DNA of 24,728 nucleotides from Bacteroidia bacterium (GCA_025996815.1 BNTT01000037.1:1-24728), one strand, 5' to 3'; counted from the stretch's first letter, positions 1 through 7,084 are shown. A program made the numbers and translations. Notes: generated by a model from the sequence alone, not told the origin.

Positions 1-43
1 CGCCCGGAAATAAAGAAGTTATTAAAAAGTTATTATTAAAGTT

Positions 44-3000
44 ATGAAAAAGAGAATAAGCATTTTGTTAGTTGCACTGTTTTGTGCAGGGTGCGCAACG
101 GAGTTGCCGCTTGACGACGTTAAAGAACTGCCGAAATTGACGGTAGACAAAACGGCGATTCCGGCAACTGCCGCCTTGGAGATGCATTCTATTGCCGTAA
201 CAAGCAATCACGTGTGGATGGCTACGAGTTCAGCGTCGGACTGGTGCACGATTAGCCCCACTGTGGGCTCAAACGATGGCACAATCACCGTGCTCGTGAA
301 GGAAAATACCACCACGAGTGGCCGAGAGGCAACTATCACCGTTACCGACGGGGCTCTCACGCAGACGGTAAAGGTCATGCAAGCCGCGGCAAACGCTACT
401 TTGAAACTTGATAAAGACAAAATTTCGGCAACTGCCACCGCAGGCATGTATCCTGTTGCCGTGGCGAGCAATAGCACGTGGACGGCTAAGGTTAGTTCGG
501 AATCTGATTCGGAATCTGAATGGTGCACGATTTCTCCCCCCGCTAAGGGCACCGGCGACGGCACAATTATCGTGGTCGTGGCGGAAAATGCCACCACAAG
601 CCCCCGAACGGCAACTATCGCCATCACCGACGGGGTGGTCACGCAGATGGTAATGGTTACGCAAGCGGTTCCGGGGGGGGCTCCAAACGCTACTTTGACG
701 ATTGACAGCACGACGATTGCGGCAAGTGCCGCCGAGGCAAAACATTTTATTGTTGTGACGAGCAATGTTGCATGGACGGCTACGGTTAGTCCGGGCACCG
801 AATGGTGCACCATTAGCCCCTCTGTGGGCACAGGCAACGGCACAATTACCATAGTTGTGAAAAAAAATACCACCATGAATATCCGCACGGCGGAAATCAC
901 CATTACTGACGGGAAGACATTCACCGAGAAGGCAATTGTTGCGCAAGAGGCGGCAAACGCTACTTTGGCACTTGACATAGACAGTATTCCGGCAAGTGCC
1001 GGCGCGGACATTTATCCTGTTGCCGTAACAAGCAATAGTAAGTGGACGGCTAAGGTTATTACAGGGTTTTTATGGTGCTCGGTTAACCCCGTTCAGGGCA
1101 CAGGCGACGACAAAATTATGGTAATTGTGAAGGCAAATGAAAATACCACTCTAAGCCGCACGGCGACTATCACCGTTAGTGACGGGGCAGACACGAAGAC
1201 GATAACTGTTACGCAAGAGGCTGCTCTAAACGCTACTTTGAAACTTGACAGAGACAGTATTGAGGCAACTGCTGCCACGACAAGTCATACTATTACCGTA
1301 ACAAGCAATAGCTCGTGGACGGCTACGGTTAGTCCGGGGTCTGACTGGTGCATGATTAACACCGCTATAGGTACAGGCAAAATTACGGTAACTGTGGATA
1401 AAAATACCACATCCATACCCCGAGAGGCGACTATCACCGTTGTCGGGGCAGAAACGAAGAAGGTAATTGTTACGCAAGATGCGGCAAACGCTACTTTGAC
1501 ACTTGACAAAAATAATATTCCGATAGCAACTGCCGCCGCGGACATTAACTATATTAACGTGACGAGCAACAACGTGTGGTCGGCTGTTAGTTCGGCGAAT
1601 TGGTGCAAACTGACCGATGCTTCCGGCGAAAACAACGGCACAATTAAGGTAAGTGTGACGGAAAATACCGGTGAGAAGAGCCGAGAGGCGACTATCACCG
1701 TTACTGCCGGGACGGGCACGGAGAAGGTCGAGAAGCCGGTAACTGTCACGCAGCCTCCAAACGCTACTTTGACAATTGACGACAGTCTTAAAGTACTTGC
1801 TGCTCCCTCGGCATCTTATTCTATTGACGTGAAGAGCAATAGCGTGTGGTTGGTTTCGGATAGTTCAAAGCCTGAATGGTGCATAATTAACACCAAGACA
1901 GGCAGAGGCGACGGCGAAATTATGGTAACTGTGATGGAAAATCCCACCACGAGTATCCGAGAGGCGACTTTCACCGTTACTGCCGGGACGCAGATGAAGA
2001 CGGTAATTGTTGAGCAAGAGCGGGGAGAAGCTACTTTGAAACTTGAAAAAAAGGAAATTTCGACAACTGCCGCCGGGGCAACTAATTCTACTATTACCGT
2101 AGAGAGCAATAGCAAGTGGAAAATTGAAGAAATTAAAGAAATTAACGGTGGCGATGGGTGGTGCACGGTAAGTCCGATGTCCGGCGAAAACACCGGGTCT
2201 ATTCAGGTAACTGTGGGTAAATATACTAATACTACGTCTGACCGAGAGGCGACTATCACCGTTACTACTACTACTACTGACGGGACGGTAAAAGAGGAGA
2301 CGATAACTGTCAAGCAAAAGGCATCAGACGCAACTTTGACGGTGGGCAAAACAGAGGTTCCGGCACCTGCTATCGGGGTCGATTATCCCATTGTCGTAAC
2401 AAGCAATGTTGCATGGACGGCTGAGGTTAGTGGTACTAACAGTGGGTGGTGCACTTTGACCAACGCTTCCGGCACAGGCAGCGGGACATTTGAAGTGACG
2501 ACTGTGGCGGCAAATCCCACTACGGAGTACCGCTATGCGACAATCATCGTTAATACTGTTCCTCCTGTCGAGAAGCTCAAGCGAATGATAACTGTTACGC
2601 AGCCGAGGGCAGACGCTACTTTGGAACTTGCCGAAACGCCGATTGAGGCACCTGCTAACGGGGACACTTATGATATTGCCGTAACGAGCAATAGCACATG
2701 GACAGCAGCAAGCAGTAATGTTGGTCGGTGCACGGTAAGCCAGACTTCCGACAAGATTACGGTGACTGTGCTGCCAAATCCCAATGCGTGGAGCCCAGCA
2801 GAGGCGACTATCACCGTTAATACTGTTCCTGCTGTCGAGGCACTCAAGAAGACGATAAAAGTCACGCAAGCGGCGGCACCCCCTAAATTGGAACTTGGCA
2901 GAACGAGCATTGCATTTCCCACCATTGTTGCCACAAATGACACTATTCGTGTAACGAGCAATAGCGAGTGGACAGCAGCAGTTAGCAGCGGTGCCGGGTG

Positions 3001-3808
3001 GTGCACCGTGACCAAAGGCGACGGCAAAATTACGATGAAAGTGGATACAAATTTCCTTGCGGATAGCCGACCGGCAACTATTACCGTTACTCCTACTGTT
3101 GGGGCACCGCAGGTTATAACTGTCACGCAAGTGGGAGACCCTTTTGCAGATGAAATGATACTCGTAGAAGGACATACCGCCATACCCTTTCCCAAAGACG
3201 GCTCCGGCATATCTATAACCCTCGCCGATTTCAAAATTGGAAAATACGAGGTTACTCAAAAACAGTGGTTGGATGTGATGGGCAGCTTGTCGCCCGACAT
3301 ACCACTGTCGAGTGACATCGGTGAGGGCGACAATTACCCGATGTATAATGTCAGCTATACTGACATAGAAGAGTTTTTAATTAAACTCAATCAGCAAACC
3401 GGCAAAAATTACCGCCTGCCCACCGAGGCAGAGTGGGAATGGGCAGCCGAAGGTCGTAGACCGAATGTGGATGGTCTTCTGGGCAACCACTACGACTATA
3501 GCGGCGGCAATAATGCTGGTAATGATGTAGCGTGGCACGGCGGCAATAGTGGTGGCAAGGCACATGAAGTAGGTGATGATAAAGCCCCCAACGAGTTGGG
3601 TATTTACAATATGAGCGGTAATGTAGCGGAGTGGTGTAGCGACTGGTATGGCACTACCTATCCACCAGATACCCACGTGACTCGCGGCGGTAGCTATAGC
3701 ACATCTGAGGGAAATGACCACTGCAAAGTGGTTTATCGCGGCGACTACAAAGCGCCTGGCGAAAGAGCCGCCACCGTGGGCTTCCGCGTGGTGCTTCCGC
3801 ATCCTTAA
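44..3808 (+). CDS. Giant lipoprotein: eleven BACON-like repeats plus C-terminal FGE/sulfatase-modifying-factor-like domain
   Basis: The protein has 1254 residues. The N terminus is a lipoprotein signal (basic MKKR, hydrophobic stretch, lipid-acceptor Cys17 in FCAGC), so it should be membrane-anchored and exported. From about residue 30 to 1035 there are eleven units of about 92 residues. Each has an NATL.L start, a SNS.W motif, a WC motif (RC in unit 10), a G.G.I.V.V segment, an R.ATITV strand and a closing VTQ. This is the pattern of BACON Ig-like domains, which in Bacteroidetes surface proteins bind glycans or act as spacers. Residues about 1038-1254 match the FGE-sulfatase fold: KIGKYEVTQKQW, RLPTEAEWEWAA, NMSGNVAEWCSDW, RGGSY and GFRV. 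After RGGSY there is only one Cys (in DHC), so the two-cysteine site of true formylglycine-generating enzymes looks incomplete. Enzymatic activity is doubtful and a ligand-binding role is equally possible. No Bacteroidetes promoter fits in the 43 bases before the start. Confidence 0.9.
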   Translation: MKKRISILLVALFCAGCATELPLDDVKELPKLTVDKTAIPATAALEMHSIAVTSNHVWMATSSASDWCTISPTVGSNDGTITVLVKENTTTSGREATITVTDGALTQTVKVMQAAANATLKLDKDKISATATAGMYPVAVASNSTWTAKVSSESDSESEWCTISPPAKGTGDGTIIVVVAENATTSPRTATIAITDGVVTQMVMVTQAVPGGAPNATLTIDSTTIAASAAEAKHFIVVTSNVAWTATVSPGTEWCTISPSVGTGNGTITIVVKKNTTMNIRTAEITITDGKTFTEKAIVAQEAANATLALDIDSIPASAGADIYPVAVTSNSKWTAKVITGFLWCSVNPVQGTGDDKIMVIVKANENTTLSRTATITVSDGADTKTITVTQEAALNATLKLDRDSIEATAATTSHTITVTSNSSWTATVSPGSDWCMINTAIGTGKITVTVDKNTTSIPREATITVVGAETKKVIVTQDAANATLTLDKNNIPIATAAADINYINVTSNNVWSAVSSANWCKLTDASGENNGTIKVSVTENTGEKSREATITVTAGTGTEKVEKPVTVTQPPNATLTIDDSLKVLAAPSASYSIDVKSNSVWLVSDSSKPEWCIINTKTGRGDGEIMVTVMENPTTSIREATFTVTAGTQMKTVIVEQERGEATLKLEKKEISTTAAGATNSTITVESNSKWKIEEIKEINGGDGWCTVSPMSGENTGSIQVTVGKYTNTTSDREATITVTTTTTDGTVKEETITVKQKASDATLTVGKTEVPAPAIGVDYPIVVTSNVAWTAEVSGTNSGWCTLTNASGTGSGTFEVTTVAANPTTEYRYATIIVNTVPPVEKLKRMITVTQPRADATLELAETPIEAPANGDTYDIAVTSNSTWTAASSNVGRCTVSQTSDKITVTVLPNPNAWSPAEATITVNTVPAVEALKKTIKVTQAAAPPKLELGRTSIAFPTIVATNDTIRVTSNSEWTAAVSSGAGWCTVTKGDGKITMKVDTNFLADSRPATITVTPTVGAPQVITVTQVGDPFADEMILVEGHTAIPFPKDGSGISITLADFKIGKYEVTQKQWLDVMGSLSPDIPLSSDIGEGDNYPMYNVSYTDIEEFLIKLNQQTGKNYRLPTEAEWEWAAEGRRPNVDGLLGNHYDYSGGNNAGNDVAWHGGNSGGKAHEVGDDKAPNELGIYNMSGNVAEWCSDWYGTTYPPDTHVTRGGSYSTSEGNDHCKVVYRGDYKAPGERAATVGFRVVLPHP

Positions 3809-3869
3809 TTTACTCAGTACGGCGTGTCGTCCGCGCGCAATGCCGAACAAGAGATTATTTTTCATGAAT

Positions 3870-3903
3870 GCGGATAATCCTATTAATTTAAATGATTATC
3901 CGC
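3870..3903. terminator. Inverted repeat after the BACON gene, possible terminator
   Basis: GCGGATAATC (3870-3879) and GATTATCCGC (3894-3903) form a perfect 10-bp inverted repeat around an AT-rich 14-base loop. It lies 62 bases after the stop codon. No strong T-tract follows, so termination is plausible but unproven. Its right arm is also the left end of the 226-bp dispersed repeat, so it may instead be a junction effect. Confidence 0.35.
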
Positions 3904-4116
3904 AATCATACCACAAAATAGCATCACAAAGCAATTTGTGGCTTTGCCCTGCAAGGACAGCACTTTATTAACCGTATGCTTTAGCCTACGGACAAGACTA
4001 ACCCATACTCTCTCAAGTCCCGCATGGGACGACACTTTATTGGCTATATCAATGTGTCGTCCCCTGCGGGACTATGAGGTTGTTGTCATTCCCGTACCGT
4101 AAGCTAAAGCATACGG
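3891..4116. repeat. 226-bp dispersed repeat, copy A, with nested inverted repeats
   Basis: This stretch matches 24146-24371 base for base over most of its length, with the same length and only scattered substitutions. It can fold into two nested stems. The outer stem joins GGACAGCACTTTATTAACCG (from about 3956) with its complement ending near 4140. The inner stem joins AGTCCCGCATGGGACGACAC with GTGTCGTCCCCTGCGGGACT, about 4016-4075. In this copy the outer stem extends past the shared 226 bp, to about position 4140. It has no protein-coding capacity. It is compatible with a palindromic MITE-like element or a structured intergenic repeat; it is not a recognised family to me. Confidence 0.85.
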
Positions 4117-4165
4117 TTAATAAAGTGCTGTCCCTGCGGGACAAGGAGCGAACGCCAAGTGGTGG

Positions 4166-4198
4166 GATTGCGGGTCACGCCCGCAATGACATTTTTTC
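4166..4198 (+). terminator. Short GC hairpin followed by T-run
   Basis: ATTGCGGG and CCCGCAAT form an 8-bp stem with a 5-base loop, followed by GACATTTTTT. This has the form of an intrinsic terminator at the right edge of repeat copy A. No gene immediately upstream needs it, so it may belong to the repeat or insulate the downstream small-RNA promoter. Confidence 0.4.
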
Positions 4199-4223
4199 TA
4201 ATTTTCAGGCGCATTTTTCAGAA

Positions 4224-4270
4224 AAACATTCAAAAATGTTTGGAGGATTGAAAAATATGTCGTACCTTTG
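4224..4270 (+). promoter_or_regulatory. Promoter cassette 1 with palindromic operator candidate (small RNA copy 1)
   Basis: The -7 element TACCTTTG is at 4263-4270 and TTTG at 4239-4242 is spaced 20 bases upstream, matching the Bacteroidetes consensus TTTG-N19-21-TAnnTTTG. The 18-bp palindrome AAACATT-CAAA-AATGTTT (4224-4241) overlaps the -33 element. The same cassette recurs at 5021-5067 and 6823-6869. A repressor bound to the palindrome would be expected to block the -33 site (inference). Confidence 0.8.
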
Positions 4271-4274
4271 TGGT

Positions 4275-4432
4275 GTCAATTGAGCGATTAGTAGTGGTCT
4301 GATAGCCGGCTCGAATCCGGAGTCGCTTGCAGGGATAGCAGGGAGTGCTTAGGTGCTCTTTTCCGTTCCCTACCAGCCCGGCGGGGGGTTGAATACGCAG
4401 TTAAAGGGGCTATGCAAATAGTTCCTTTATTA
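4275..4432 (+). ncRNA. Structured small RNA, copy 1, unknown family
   Basis: The predicted start is just after the -7 element. Helix 1 is AGCGATT (4283-4289) with AGTCGCT (4321-4327). Inside it, CCGG (4306-4309) pairs with CCGG (4317-4320) around the 7-base loop CTCGAAT, which resembles a tRNA T-arm. A G-rich/C-rich hairpin follows: AGGGA at 4331 with TCCCT at 4367, enclosing GGGAGTGC/GTGCTCTT. Then comes a conserved ACCAGCCCGGC. The final hairpin, AAAGGGGCTAT/ATAGTTCCTTT (about 4403-4428), is followed by TATTATTT and serves as terminator. The copy at 6874-7022 keeps these stems with different sequences in the variable hairpins, which argues for a real RNA. It has no anticodon arm or CCA end, so it is not a tRNA, and I do not recognise it as tmRNA, SRP or 6S RNA. 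It converges with the nuclease gene at 4430-4927. Confidence 0.7.
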
Positions 4433-4927
4433 TTTGTGCCAAAGCAAAGACAAAACTTCTTTTTCATCCATATAATAGATGTTTGGCATAACCGACACGC
4501 GATTGCATTTTTGCAAGTGTCCAACTTCGCGATTAACCGCACTGAGCAAACTGTCATATTTGTCGTTTGTAAAGTAGAATATCGCATTATCTGCTTTGCG
4601 TGCATCTTTTATGTAAAGCCGCAGGGTGTTTTCATTTGCATTATTGACAAATTTTATATCCCATGTTTGCTCGTCAAACATAACATCAGGCATCCCATGT
4701 CCATCACCTTGCTCCGCTAAAAATTCCACCTGCTTGCCACTGCATTTGGCGAGCATTTTTCCAACGGTTTTTTCCACATCGCCGCCACCTTGTACGGATG
4801 AAAATTGATGAAGTTTGTGATAAACGTTAAATCCACCGGACACATCATCAAAATAGGCTTTCGTCCAACAACTTGGGTCATAGGATTCATACTTTTCACG
4901 TGCGCGCAGGATATAATTTGATTGCAA
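4430..4927 (-). CDS. Stand-alone PD-(D/E)XK nuclease-like protein, related to toxin C-terminal domains
   Basis: The protein has 165 residues. The core reads as a PD-(D/E)XK-type nuclease: E52 in the helix GGDVEKTVGKMLA, then PD at 80-81, then WDIK at 89-92 (D90, K92), followed by a helix KDARKADNAIFYF (107-119). This order matches the C-terminal nuclease domains of contact-dependent or phage-head-associated polymorphic toxins (CdiA-C tRNase-like). That assignment is by motif, not by search. There is no signal peptide, no membrane segment and no delivery domain, so it would act in the cytosol as an orphan toxin-like domain. Its own promoter is divergent from cassette 2: TACCTTTG on the minus strand at 4955-4962. 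Its last three bases fall at the 3' end of the small RNA. No obvious protein immunity gene is adjacent. A decayed homologue of its 3' end lies at 7020-7082. Confidence 0.75.
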   Translation of the reverse strand: MQSNYILRAREKYESYDPSCWTKAYFDDVSGGFNVYHKLHQFSSVQGGGDVEKTVGKMLAKCSGKQVEFLAEQGDGHGMPDVMFDEQTWDIKFVNNANENTLRLYIKDARKADNAIFYFTNDKYDSLLSAVNREVGHLQKCNRVSVMPNIYYMDEKEVLSLLWHK

Positions 4928-4954
4928 AACAGAAATTTATTTACATATTTTTTG

Positions 4955-4988
4955 CAAAGGTAACGTTTTATTTCTGAATTGTCAAAAC
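4955..4988 (-). promoter_or_regulatory. Promoter of the nuclease-like gene
   Basis: On the minus strand TACCTTTG occupies 4962-4955, with a TTTTGAC-type -33 element near 4988-4981. The start codon of the nuclease is about 28 bases downstream. The promoter is divergent from cassette 2, with less than 60 bp between them. Confidence 0.6.
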
Positions 4989-5020
4989 AATTTCCAATGA
5001 TTTTGCCAAATTTTTCAGAA

Positions 5021-5067
5021 AAACATTCAAAAATGTTTGGTGGATTGAAAAATATGTCGTACCTTTG
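5021..5067 (+). promoter_or_regulatory. Promoter cassette 2 (drives the AbiE pair)
   Basis: This copy of cassette 1 has palindrome arms AAACATT 5021-5027 and AATGTTT 5032-5038, TTTG 5036-5039 and TACCTTTG 5060-5067 with 20-base spacing. Identity to the small-RNA cassettes stops right after the -7 element, where the AbiE leader begins. The same promoter/operator therefore drives a different product here. Confidence 0.8.
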
Positions 5068-5079
5068 CAGCACGAAAAC

Positions 5080-5108
5080 TGTAACACATTTTTGCTATAT
5101 GTGTTACA
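5080..5108 (+). promoter_or_regulatory. Perfect inverted repeat in the abiE leader, candidate autoregulatory operator
   Basis: TGTAACACAT (5080-5089) and ATGTGTTACA (5099-5108) form a perfect 10-bp inverted repeat around a 9-base loop, just after the predicted transcription start and 20 bases before the abiEi start codon. AbiEi antitoxins are known to repress their own operon by binding inverted repeats in the promoter, so this is the natural candidate site. It could also act as an RNA hairpin over the leader. Confidence 0.6.
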
Positions 5109-5127
5109 AAATAAAGAATTAAATATT

Positions 5128-5739
5128 ATGCAATCAGTTAATAGTCAAATAGAAAGCAAGATAATCATGAGGCGAAAAGGAAAAATATTTTTTGCTGAAG
5201 ATTTTAAGAAATTCGGCAGTGCGGAAGTTGTTCGCATTACACTTTTTCGACTTTGCAACAAGGGGCTAATCGTGCGTCTTTCGCCCGGAATATACCTCTA
5301 CCCCAAACGCGACAAGGACGGCAACATTTTTTATCCGCTGATACATAATATAATTAAGCAAATTGCCAAACGCGACAAGGCAAAAATCATACCCACAGGG
5401 CTTTATGCCCTTAATGCACTTGGACTTTCAACGCAAGTGCCGATGCGTTTCGTTTTTCTGTCGAGCGGCACGGCTCGCACGGTGAAAATTGGCAAAGTGC
5501 GGGTAACTTTCAAGAAAACTGCACCTAAAAATCTGTCTTACAAGAGTGAAATTTGCACATTGGTGATTTTTGCTCTCAAAGAAACAGGCAAAGGCAAAGT
5601 TCAACAGGAAGAATTGCAAAAAATCTATGAGGCACTTGCGCACGAAAATAATGAAAAAATAAGGCACGATGCACTGCTTGCCCCGCGATGGATTTCCGAT
5701 ATTTTAATGAATTACATAAAACAAAAAAACAATGAATAA
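5128..5739 (+). CDS. abiEi: AbiEi-type (DUF6088-like) antitoxin/transcriptional regulator
   Basis: The protein has 203 residues from the ATG at 5128. A longer reading from 5065 would begin inside the -7 promoter element and is rejected. The N-terminal part (RRKGKIFFAEDF...VVRITLFRLCNKGLIVRLSPGIYLYPK) is a winged helix-turn-helix ending in the GIYLYP motif typical of AbiEi-like antitoxins. The C-terminal half carries the antitoxin body (PTGLYALNALGLSTQVP, PRWISDILMNYI). In known AbiE systems this protein represses the operon and neutralises the AbiEii nucleotidyltransferase without a stable complex (type IV). It overlaps the next gene by 8 bp, implying translational coupling. The candidate operator is the inverted repeat at 5080-5108. 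It is AT-rich compared with the frd genes. Confidence 0.88.
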   Translation: MQSVNSQIESKIIMRRKGKIFFAEDFKKFGSAEVVRITLFRLCNKGLIVRLSPGIYLYPKRDKDGNIFYPLIHNIIKQIAKRDKAKIIPTGLYALNALGLSTQVPMRFVFLSSGTARTVKIGKVRVTFKKTAPKNLSYKSEICTLVIFALKETGKGKVQQEELQKIYEALAHENNEKIRHDALLAPRWISDILMNYIKQKNNE

Positions 5740-6760
5740 TTTTTTGAATTTATCTAAAACAGAACAAGTTAGGTATATTAACGAAGCCGTATTTTCACTC
5801 AATCTGCCACCCGAAGCAATCGAAAAAGACATTTGGGTTACAGCCGTTCTCCGTGCCTTGTTTGAGTTGTCATACTCTGAACATATCTCGTTCAAGGGTG
5901 GCACTTCGTTGAGCAAGTGTTGGAATGTGATTGAACGGTTTAGCGAAGATGTTGACATTGCAATAAATCGCGAATATTTCGGCTTCGTGGGCAATACTTT
6001 TACAATAAAACAAATCAGTAAAAATCTGCGAAAAGCGGCTTGCAAATTTTGTAGAAACACATTGCAATACGATTTAGCAAAACAGTTGGAACAAGATGGC
6101 GTTTCGCCCAACTTGTTTGCTGTTGAAATGAATATCACGGACGTTACAACCATTGACCCCGAAAAAATCTTTGTAAATTACAAGTCGTTATTTGCAGAAA
6201 ATCAAGGCGACAATGCCGAAAGTTATATCAAGCCTGTTGTGGTGCTCGAAGTGAATGGACGCTCAATGAAAGAGCCGTTGGAAAAGGTTACAATTCAATC
6301 ATTTATCGACGAAGTTTTTGCCGACAGAGCATTTGCAGATACACCTTTTGAAATTCAAGCCGTTGCACCCGAACGCACATTTTTAGAAAAAATCTGTCTG
6401 TTGCACGAAGAATTTGCCAAGCACGACCAAGAAAAAATCCGAGTGAACAGAATGAGCCGCCACTTATACGATATTGTGCGAATGTTGGACACTCCAATAG
6501 CCGCAAAAGCATTGAATAACAATGAATTATACAAATCAATTATTGCCCACCGCCGAATGTTTATAGCCATAAAAGATTTTGATTACGACACGCTTTTGCC
6601 CGCCACGATAAACATTATTCCGCCCGACAGCGTAATTGCAATGTGGGAAGAAGATTACAAAAAGATGCAAACGATGATTTATGGCGAATCACCGTCTTTT
6701 AGTGTAATATTTGACAAAATAAAGCATCTTAACGAAATGGTAAATAAAATAAATTGGTAA
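5732..6760 (+). CDS. abiEii: AbiEii-type nucleotidyltransferase toxin
   Basis: The protein has 342 residues. The nucleotidyltransferase signature is intact: FKGGTSLSK (54-62), then SEDVDIAI (71-78) with the metal-binding Asp pair. Downstream are the family's Lys/Arg-rich helices around KHDQEKIRVNRMSRHLYDI, including the LYD motif. Length and order fit the AbiEii/DUF1814 family. Characterised members transfer nucleotides to tRNA acceptor ends and arrest growth, giving phage abortive infection. The start overlaps the antitoxin stop by 8 bp, so the pair is one operon. The gene appears complete with no frameshift. Whether it targets tRNA in this organism is inferred from the family. Confidence 0.9.
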   Translation: MNNFLNLSKTEQVRYINEAVFSLNLPPEAIEKDIWVTAVLRALFELSYSEHISFKGGTSLSKCWNVIERFSEDVDIAINREYFGFVGNTFTIKQISKNLRKAACKFCRNTLQYDLAKQLEQDGVSPNLFAVEMNITDVTTIDPEKIFVNYKSLFAENQGDNAESYIKPVVVLEVNGRSMKEPLEKVTIQSFIDEVFADRAFADTPFEIQAVAPERTFLEKICLLHEEFAKHDQEKIRVNRMSRHLYDIVRMLDTPIAAKALNNNELYKSIIAHRRMFIAIKDFDYDTLLPATINIIPPDSVIAMWEEDYKKMQTMIYGESPSFSVIFDKIKHLNEMVNKINW

Positions 6761-6800
6761 CGGGAAATTATTAAATCTGTATTTTTCGCAGTTACTAATT
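6752..6800 (+). terminator. Weak hairpin at the end of the abiE operon
   Basis: AATTGGTAAC (6752-6761) pairs with GTTACTAATT (6791-6800) through nine Watson-Crick pairs and one G-T. The loop is 29 bases and there is no clean T-tract, so this is at best a weak terminator. The left arm overlaps the last codons of abiEii. Confidence 0.3.
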
Positions 6801-6822
6801 GAACTTACCAAATTTTTCAGAA

Positions 6823-6869
6823 AAACATTCAAAAATGTTTGGCGGATTGAAAAATATGTCGTACCTTTG
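6823..6869 (+). promoter_or_regulatory. Promoter cassette 3 (small RNA copy 2)
   Basis: The third copy of the cassette has palindrome arms AAACATT 6823-6829 and AATGTTT 6834-6840, TTTG 6838-6841 and TACCTTTG 6862-6869. The spacing is again exactly 20 bases. Confidence 0.8.
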
Positions 6870-6873
6870 CGGT

Positions 6874-7022
6874 GTCAATTGAGCGATTAGTAGTGGTCTG
6901 ATAGCCGGCTCGAATCCGGAATCGCTTGCGGGGGAAGGGGTATATTACCTCGCTTTCTCCACCTGCCCGGCAGAGCGATAATCTGTCAAGTAAAAAGAGG
7001 TTGCAAAACAGCCTCTTTTTTA
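6874..7022 (+). ncRNA. Structured small RNA, copy 2
   Basis: This is a paralogue of 4275-4432. Over 6813-6932 it differs from 4214-4333 at about four positions. One of these turns a U-G pair of helix 1 into U-A, so AGCGATT (6882-6888) with AATCGCT (6920-6926) is now fully complementary. The middle part has diverged, yet GGGGGAAG with CTTTCTCC, enclosing GGTA/TACC, still gives a matching hairpin. It is followed by the conserved ACCTGCCCGGC, here within the small hairpin CTGC/GCAG. The terminator stem AAAAGAGGTTG/CAGCCTCTTTT (about 6993-7020) also has a different sequence but the same 11-bp length. Sequence changes that keep pairing support a selected RNA structure. Confidence 0.7.
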
Positions 7023-7082
7023 TTTGTGCCAAAGCAGTTTTAGTATTCCATCGCCCATGTAATAACCTGAGTTCCGGAGAAG
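7020..7082 (-). pseudogene. Decayed 3' end of a second nuclease-like gene
   Basis: On the minus strand these bases read K-L-L-R-N-S-G-YYMGDGILKLLWHK-stop. The intact gene at 4430-4927 ends in YYMDEKEVLSLLWHK-stop, and the stop lies at the same place relative to the small-RNA terminator. Only about 21 codons remain; upstream the match ends at the palindromic repeat that starts at 7085. This shows that the small RNA and the convergent nuclease gene were duplicated together and that this nuclease copy was lost. Confidence 0.65.
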
Positions 7083-7084
7083 TT

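Noticed and set aside
208..3259. Several long antisense open frames across the BACON gene (up to 311 codons)
   Set aside because: They arise because the repeated codon pattern of the BACON units avoids stops on the other strand. They lack promoters, ribosome sites and recognisable motifs.
4074..4283. A 69-codon plus-strand frame ending in MSYLCGVN
   Set aside because: Its end translates the promoter cassette itself (TACCTTTG gives YLC) and it runs through the palindromic repeat, so it is not a gene.
4300..4325. Self-cleaving (hammerhead-like) core because of CTGATA
   Set aside because: The invariant CUGANGA and GAAA core elements are not present.
4283..4327. tRNA or tmRNA gene
   Set aside because: It has a T-arm-like hairpin and 7-bp helix but no anticodon arm, no CCA end and no tag-coding region; the RNA continues about 100 nt to a terminator.
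4275..5100. Retron or CRISPR-related RNA
   Set aside because: There is no reverse transcriptase, no cas gene and no regularly spaced direct repeats in the window.
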